Source: Desulfovibrio sp. TomC (GTDB taxonomy: Bacteria; Desulfobacterota; Desulfovibrionia; Desulfovibrionales; Desulfovibrionaceae). From it: 64,000 nucleotides of DNA. Where the stretch lies: contig NZ_JSEH01000020.1 in NCBI RefSeq assembly GCF_000801335.2, forward strand, positions 21,776-85,775, in the 5' to 3' direction. This document shows positions 59,375-64,000 of the stretch, piece by piece (within the stretch, counting starts at the first letter, position 1; each line of letters begins with the position of its first letter). A program made the position numbers and the translations under genes. The notes under the pieces are model-generated. The model ran no database searches, was not told where the DNA came from, and saw only the letters and a program-made list of their open reading frames with translations.

Positions 59375-60661
59375 ATGCGCATTCTGGTGGTCGGCTCCGG
59401 CGGCCGTGAGCACGCCCTGGCCCATACCCTGTCCAAGAGTCCCGATGTTTCAGCTGTTTTGGCCGCCCCGGGCAACGGCGGCACGGCCTCGTGCGGCGAA
59501 AATGTTGCCCTGTCCGATACCGACGTCCCGGGCATTGTGGCCCTGGCCAAAGACCGGGGCATCAATCTGGTGGTGGTCGGCCCGGAAGCGCCGCTGGTGG
59601 CCGGGCTGCGCGACGCCCTGGAATCGGCCGGAGTGCCGTGTTTCGGTCCCGACGCCTATGCCTCGCAGCTTGAAGGCAGCAAGGCCTTTGCCAAGGAAGT
59701 CATGACTGCGGCCGGCGTGCCCACCGCTGCCTATGAAACCTTCACCGACGCCGCTTCGGCCCGGGCCTATGCCAGGAAAATCGGCGGCCCGGTGGTGGTC
59801 AAGGCCGATGGCCTGGCCGCCGGCAAGGGCGTCACTGTGGCCGCCGCCACCGAAGAAGCCATCGCCGCCATTGACGAATCCATGGTGACCGGCGCTTTCG
59901 GCTCGGCCGGGGCCACGGTGGTGGTGGAAGAGGCGCTTGTCGGCGAGGAAGCCTCGTTTCTGGCCTTTTGCGACGGCACAAACGCCGTGCCCATGACTGC
60001 CTGCCAGGACCACAAGGCCGTTTTCGACGGCGACACCGGTCCCAACACCGGCGGCATGGGGGCCTATTGCCCGGCTCCCATCCTGCCGCCGGCGCGCTAT
60101 GCGGAAATGATGGAGCTGGTCATCCATCCCATCATGCGGGAGATGGCCAAGCGCGGCCATCCCTTCACCGGCATTCTCTACGCCGGTCTTATGATGACGG
60201 CGGCCGGCCCCAAGGTGCTCGAATACAACGTGCGTTTTGGCGATCCGGAATGCCAGCCGCTCCTGGCCCGTCTGGACAGCGATCTGCCGGCCATTTTCCT
60301 GGCCTGCCGGGCCGGGAAGCTGACGCCGGAACTGGTGCGCTGGTCGCCCAAAAGCGCTGTCTGCGTGGTCATGGCCGCGCCGGGCTATCCGGGGAGCTAC
60401 CCGAAGGGCATGCCCATTACCGGCATTGAGGCGGCCGAGGCGACCGGCAACGGCGCGGTCAAGGTCTTTCAGGCCGGCACGAAACTCGACGGCGGCCGGC
60501 TGGTCACCTCCGGCGGCCGGGTGCTTGGCGTCACGGCCCTTGGGGATGATCTGGCGGCGGCCCAGGCGGCGGCCTACCGGGCTGCGGAAAAAATCCATTT
60601 TGAAGGTGCGTTTTACCGCCGCGACATCGGCGACAAGGGACGCAAACGGGAGGGGAAGTAG
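59375..60661 (+). CDS. purD: Phosphoribosylamine-glycine ligase
   Basis: A 428-residue ATP-grasp enzyme of purine synthesis that joins glycine to phosphoribosylamine. The N-terminal VVGSGGREHALA motif, the ATP-grasp VVKADGLAAGKGV and VVVEEALVGEEASF segments, and the metal-binding EYNVRFGDPECQ are all present. The ATG follows AAGGAGG. The stop is directly followed by the purE start codon, so the two form an operon. Confidence 0.97.
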   Translation: MRILVVGSGGREHALAHTLSKSPDVSAVLAAPGNGGTASCGENVALSDTDVPGIVALAKDRGINLVVVGPEAPLVAGLRDALESAGVPCFGPDAYASQLEGSKAFAKEVMTAAGVPTAAYETFTDAASARAYARKIGGPVVVKADGLAAGKGVTVAAATEEAIAAIDESMVTGAFGSAGATVVVEEALVGEEASFLAFCDGTNAVPMTACQDHKAVFDGDTGPNTGGMGAYCPAPILPPARYAEMMELVIHPIMREMAKRGHPFTGILYAGLMMTAAGPKVLEYNVRFGDPECQPLLARLDSDLPAIFLACRAGKLTPELVRWSPKSAVCVVMAAPGYPGSYPKGMPITGIEAAEATGNGAVKVFQAGTKLDGGRLVTSGGRVLGVTALGDDLAAAQAAAYRAAEKIHFEGAFYRRDIGDKGRKREGK

Positions 60662-61159
60662 ATGCGCATCGCCATTTTGATCGGCTCGATTTCCGATGAA
60701 GAGAAAATGCGGCCTTGTTCCAAGGTGCTCGATTCCTTAGGCATCGACCATCTGTTCACCGTGACCTCGGCCCACCGCACCCTGGAACGCACCGAGCGCA
60801 TCATCCAGGAATGTGAAGCGGGCGGCTGCCAGATCTTTATCTGCGCTGCCGGTCTGGCCGCCCATCTGGCCGGGGCCGTGGCCGCACGCACGATAAAGCC
60901 GGTCATCGGCGTGCCGCTGTCCAACGCCGGCTCGGCCCTTGGCGGCCTGGATGCCATGCTGTCCACGGTGCAGATGCCGCCGGGCTACCCGGTCGCCACG
61001 GTGGCCCTGGACGGAGCCGGCGCGAAAAACGCCGCCTGGCTGGCCGCCTCCATCCTGGCGCTCAATGACCCCGAGCTGGCCGGTCGCATCCGCGCCGCCC
61101 GCGAAGGCTTCGCCCGCGACGTCGAGACGGCGGCAGCCAAGCTTGGCAAGCAGGGGTAA
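60662..61159 (+). CDS. purE: Class I N5-carboxyaminoimidazole ribonucleotide mutase
   Basis: A 165-residue enzyme that converts N5-CAIR to CAIR in purine synthesis. The phosphate-binding GSISDEEKM and the SAHRT and AGLAAHLAG motifs place it in the PurE family. Its ATG abuts the purD stop, with GGGAGGGG inside the end of purD acting as ribosome binding site. No purK lies in the window. Confidence 0.93.
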   Translation: MRIAILIGSISDEEKMRPCSKVLDSLGIDHLFTVTSAHRTLERTERIIQECEAGGCQIFICAAGLAAHLAGAVAARTIKPVIGVPLSNAGSALGGLDAMLSTVQMPPGYPVATVALDGAGAKNAAWLAASILALNDPELAGRIRAAREGFARDVETAAAKLGKQG

Positions 61160-61499
61160 CGGCAACACCGGCGCATCCTTTGCAGTGTTGTCCAGGTCGG
61201 GACGATCCCGGCCTGGACAACACCCCCACCCAGGCCCCCTGCCTTCAAGACGGCTCCCGAGAAAGATTCATCGACTCCCGTCCCCTGCCTAAAAACCCAA
61301 AGCGCCTTTTCGCCCCGCCTTGCGCCCTCGTCTCTCGGCCTTCAACCGGTTCAGTCGGGAAGCCAACCGATTGCTGTCGTCAGCCGAGGCCGCAGCCGCC
61401 GCCCCTGCGTCATCGTTGTTACAGGCTGGCAGGTCTCTGCTTCACAGCCCCTGGAGCAACGCGCGCGACGACTCCGCAATCCCTGCGGCGCGCTGGCAT
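61160..61499. other. Gene-free stretch
   Basis: No gene supported. It contains the hairpin at 61186-61223 and separates convergent purE and the DUF1566-type gene. Confidence 0.5.
61186..61223 (+). terminator. Long hairpin after purE
   Basis: GTGTTGTCCAGG and CCTGGACAACAC arms, extended by CGGGA/TCCCG, form a nearly perfect stem. No T-run follows, so this is only a possible terminator. Confidence 0.5.
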
Positions 61500-62468
61500 T
61501 TATTGCAGCAACAAACAGTCTATGGGGGAGACAACGACTGTCCGGGACGACGAGTTGCGCAGACAGCGCACGAAAAAGTCGGTCCGGGTTTTATTGTCGC
61601 TAGCCGAAGTGCCTGCGGTAAAATCAACGTACCCGGCGAGATCCGGGTGGTCTTTCAAGGTCGATGAGGACCAATAGAACGTCCCTGAGCCGACAAAGGT
61701 GTTGTTGATGGCTGGAGAAATCTTGGTGTAGTCGACCAAGGTCCGCAATTCCATAATGTCCGGCAGCCGCCAGTCTGTATACCCGTCTACGGTCTGGTTC
61801 TGACAGTAGGCCAGGGCCTCGGCCCAGGATTTCGACGCCGCGCTTGCAGTCTTTTCCCAAATCAGTCCGGTGGTCGTATCAACGACCACATTACCCTGGA
61901 CGACGTAGGTATCGTCGGCCAATGTCTGGCCACGCACGCAACGCACATTGCGCCCGGTGTCTCTATCGTTGAACTCGGAGCTTCCGTAGACGAAGTTCAC
62001 ATACCAGGAAGCCGGCGCGGTGTACCCCGCATAGGGTGTTGCGGACCAATAATGCCCGCTTGTTCCTGCCAGAGGTCCGGCAAAGGCCGGCCTTGCCCGG
62101 TCGGAATCGACGATGGTGAGGTGTTCCCGTTGGGTTGGCAGTCGCCAGTCGGACTGATTGTCCAGGCCAAGACCCGTGCAATAGGCCGCCGCAGCGTCCC
62201 AATTGTGGGTTACGCCATCCGGCGTTTTTTGCCACACCAGGCCCGTTATTTGATCTGTGGCCGTATCCCCGTTGTCGACAAAGGCGTGGGCCTGCCCCGG
62301 AAAGTTGCCGTTTTGCCCGTAGAAGGCCTGACCAGGATTGGGACAGGTAATTTCTCCGGTTGTATCATAGCATTTTGTTATGCCTGTACTGGGAACCGTC
62401 CAGGCACCGGCCCATCCGGCAGAGACAAACATCACGACAAAAGCAAGAAGAACCGCACGTTTGCACAT
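61500..62468 (-). CDS. Secreted DUF1566-type protein
   Basis: A 322-residue exported protein. A signal peptide (about 1-22) is followed by two copies of a DUF1566/Lcl-type module (about 70-185 and 195-315). Each has the signature TGLVWQKT or TGLIWEKT, a central AxxYC, WRLPT or WRLPD, and ends FVRCLR or NVRCVRG. The family is common among secreted or surface proteins of delta-proteobacteria; it may adopt a C-type-lectin-like fold, but ligands are unknown. The ATG follows AGGAGG. Confidence 0.85.
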   Translation of the reverse strand: MCKRAVLLAFVVMFVSAGWAGAWTVPSTGITKCYDTTGEITCPNPGQAFYGQNGNFPGQAHAFVDNGDTATDQITGLVWQKTPDGVTHNWDAAAAYCTGLGLDNQSDWRLPTQREHLTIVDSDRARPAFAGPLAGTSGHYWSATPYAGYTAPASWYVNFVYGSSEFNDRDTGRNVRCVRGQTLADDTYVVQGNVVVDTTTGLIWEKTASAASKSWAEALAYCQNQTVDGYTDWRLPDIMELRTLVDYTKISPAINNTFVGSGTFYWSSSTLKDHPDLAGYVDFTAGTSASDNKTRTDFFVRCLRNSSSRTVVVSPIDCLLLQ

Positions 62469-62877
62469 ACTTCCTCCTATGTCGAATATGATGCCAAGCA
62501 ATAAAGTCTCAATAGCATTTCCGCGATAGTCTCGTCTACGCATCTTTCCTATGTTACTGAGCCATCATTCGCAGTTATCGCCGACGCAACGAAGAGATAA
62601 CACTTCGGATATAGCCAACACAGCTGAATTCCAATAGAATCAACTTCTTTCAAATATCGTCGCAAACCAGGACTCAAACCTTGTCGAACTGACTGGTTTC
62701 ATTCGTAGGTTCGCTGCACGCAATTGTGCAGGCCGGCCAGTATGGCTGCCTGCCTCCTGACGCTGCGCCGGCCCCTGGAGTGCGTCGCCGCCATCCGGGC
62801 AGACGCCGCGAGATATTGCCGCCGCATGGAATATTGCGTATAGAGCGACGCATCCTACCGACAGTCTGGAGCACCGC
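62469..62877. other. Gene-free divergent stretch
   Basis: Lies between the divergent DUF1566-type and TPR genes. No gene, repeat copy or clear operator was seen; short frames lack ribosome binding sites. Confidence 0.4.
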
Positions 62878-64000
62878 ATGGGATACGCAACACGCCGTGA
62901 CACACTGAAAGACTTACTGCCGCGCCGCCGTGGCCGGGCCTTCCTGGCCGTGACTTTGCTGACCGGCTGGCTGGTCGTGGGGTTGGTGACGGCCGGCGTC
63001 GGGCTTGCGGCCAAGGCCGGCAATGGTGCGGCGACTGCTGCGGCACCTGTTGCTGGCGAGAGTGTCAGCGAGCGATTGACGCGGATGGAGCTGGAGATAC
63101 GGCAGTTGCGGGAGGAGCAGGCGGCAAAGGCGGCGGATATTGAGACGGCGAAGACCAATGCAGGCAATGCGCTAGCTACGCTCGAATCGCACAAGGATCG
63201 CATTTCAGATGCACACAGCCGGGTAAGTGATGTGAATTTCAGCGTCACCTTGAGTTCTGCAATTTTATCGCTGCTTTTTGCCGGTGTCGTCGCGGTAGGC
63301 GGTGTACTCACCTATCAAAAAGCTGTGGAAGAGGCCCGGTCTGGCGTCAACAGATGGTTTGTGGAAGAAAAAGACAAACTTCACACAATCATAGACCAGT
63401 TTATTACTGATTCCTACAATAAAACATGCACCTACGAACGAGAAGCCAAGAAGCACCTTGATGACCACATAAAAGACCTAGACAGCAAACATAATGCAGC
63501 CATTGATTTAATACAATCAAGAAATTTAGGACCAATTGACGAATCAGAACGCAAAGATCTTGTACAAATTGCAGATACGACAAAAGAAAAACCTGAAAAT
63601 GACTTTACTGCTCAAGACTGGTCTGCCAAAGCTTTCGCAGCATATTATGGAGGAGATTTTTCAAGTGCTGCTGAGTACTGGCTGAAATCGGCTTCAAGCA
63701 AAGATACAACCCAGCAGAACGCCGCTAAATCGCTCTTCAATCGTGGTTTCGCCCTTGGAGAACTCAAACGACCCAATAAAGAATTAGAGGCCTACGACGC
63801 AGTCATCACGCGGTTCGGCAATGAGACCAAACCGGAAATTCGGGAGCTGGTGGCGACGGCTATGGTTAACAAAGGCGTTACTCTCGGGCGACTCAAACGA
63901 CCACAAGAGGCATTAGAAGTTTACGACGCGGTCATCGCGCGATTCGTCAACGATACCACGCAGGGGATTCGGGAGCAGGTGACGAGGGCATTCTCAAATA
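62878..64000 (+). CDS. TPR-repeat membrane protein (partial, runs off the window)
   Basis: At least 374 residues are visible; the gene continues past the right edge. An N-terminal membrane helix (about 22-45), a coiled-coil segment (about 60-105), a second hydrophobic helix (about 120-145) and a long charged helical region lead to tetratricopeptide repeats. Two repeats of about 43 residues are seen, each with the pattern LGxLKRPxxxLExYDAVIxRF. The start ATG follows GGAG. The central DNA (about 63360-63700) is AT-richer than the flanks. TPR regions usually bind partner proteins; the partner is unknown. Confidence 0.8.
   Translation, partial: MGYATRRDTLKDLLPRRRGRAFLAVTLLTGWLVVGLVTAGVGLAAKAGNGAATAAAPVAGESVSERLTRMELEIRQLREEQAAKAADIETAKTNAGNALATLESHKDRISDAHSRVSDVNFSVTLSSAILSLLFAGVVAVGGVLTYQKAVEEARSGVNRWFVEEKDKLHTIIDQFITDSYNKTCTYEREAKKHLDDHIKDLDSKHNAAIDLIQSRNLGPIDESERKDLVQIADTTKEKPENDFTAQDWSAKAFAAYYGGDFSSAAEYWLKSASSKDTTQQNAAKSLFNRGFALGELKRPNKELEAYDAVITRFGNETKPEIRELVATAMVNKGVTLGRLKRPQEALEVYDAVIARFVNDTTQGIREQVTRAFSN

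Noticed and set aside
63700..64000. CRISPR-like repetition near the right end
   Set aside because: The repetition is in frame, about 129 nt long and codes for TPR repeats, so it is a protein repeat and not a CRISPR array.

Overview
The window comes from a high-GC delta-proteobacterial chromosome, most likely a Desulfovibrio/Solidesulfovibrio-type sulfate reducer. I infer this from gene content, not a database search: a DcrH-like chemoreceptor with a C-terminal hemerythrin domain, an unusually dense set of methyl-accepting chemotaxis proteins (six in 64 kb), a GAF protein paired with gapA, and a recurring GC-rich intergenic hairpin element. No phage, plasmid, CRISPR, integrase or insertion sequence is visible. 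Most of the window is ordinary chromosome.

Layout. 1-4.2 kb: the N-terminal half of a heavy-metal P-type ATPase (cut by the window edge), then a minus-strand GGDEF protein and a GAF-gapA pair. 4.4-13.9 kb, plus strand: a DksA-like protein, an NFACT/RqcH-like protein, a phoH - HD-domain 7TM protein - ybeY run with overlapping genes, umuD-umuC, a TerC-family membrane protein and a tRNA-modifying-type methyltransferase. 14-26.4 kb: a small exported protein, AMMECR1 protein, alpha/beta hydrolase, two convergent chemoreceptors (one with hemerythrin), an amidohydrolase, a thioesterase, an apgM-type phosphoglycerate mutase, a DJ-1/PfpI protein, and an aminotransferase-homoserine dehydrogenase pair. 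26.5-32.6 kb: tRNA-Ser(GCU), then two divergent large secreted proteins: one with fibronectin type III domains, one a predicted zinc metallopeptidase with YwqK/MORN-like C-terminal repeats.

33-43 kb: an MBL-fold hydrolase, a Cpx-like operon (CpxP/Spy-like protein, response regulator, histidine kinase) with a small Cys-containing protein divergent from it, the queuosine precursor genes queD-queE-queC facing queF, a BrkB-type membrane protein with a PTP-like phytase, a class A acid phosphatase, and two very small proteins (one a proline-rich lipoprotein). 43-47 kb: a U32-like protein, uvrA and a 54-residue membrane protein. 47.9-59.2 kb: four dCache-HAMP-PAS-MCP chemoreceptor genes in a row, interrupted only by one minus-strand gene with an HTH-like N-terminus. 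59.3-61.2 kb: purD-purE. 61.5 kb to the end: a DUF1566-type secreted protein and the start of a TPR membrane protein cut by the window edge.

No obviously new multi-gene system was found. The most interesting signals are the chemoreceptor array (nearly identical signalling halves joined to diverged sensors, with a candidate regulator and TGGTA/TACCA operator-like sites), the HEFFH metallopeptidase with a compositionally distinct repeat tail, the Cpx-like operon with its divergent Cys-containing protein, and the intergenic repeat family, one copy of which abuts a start codon.
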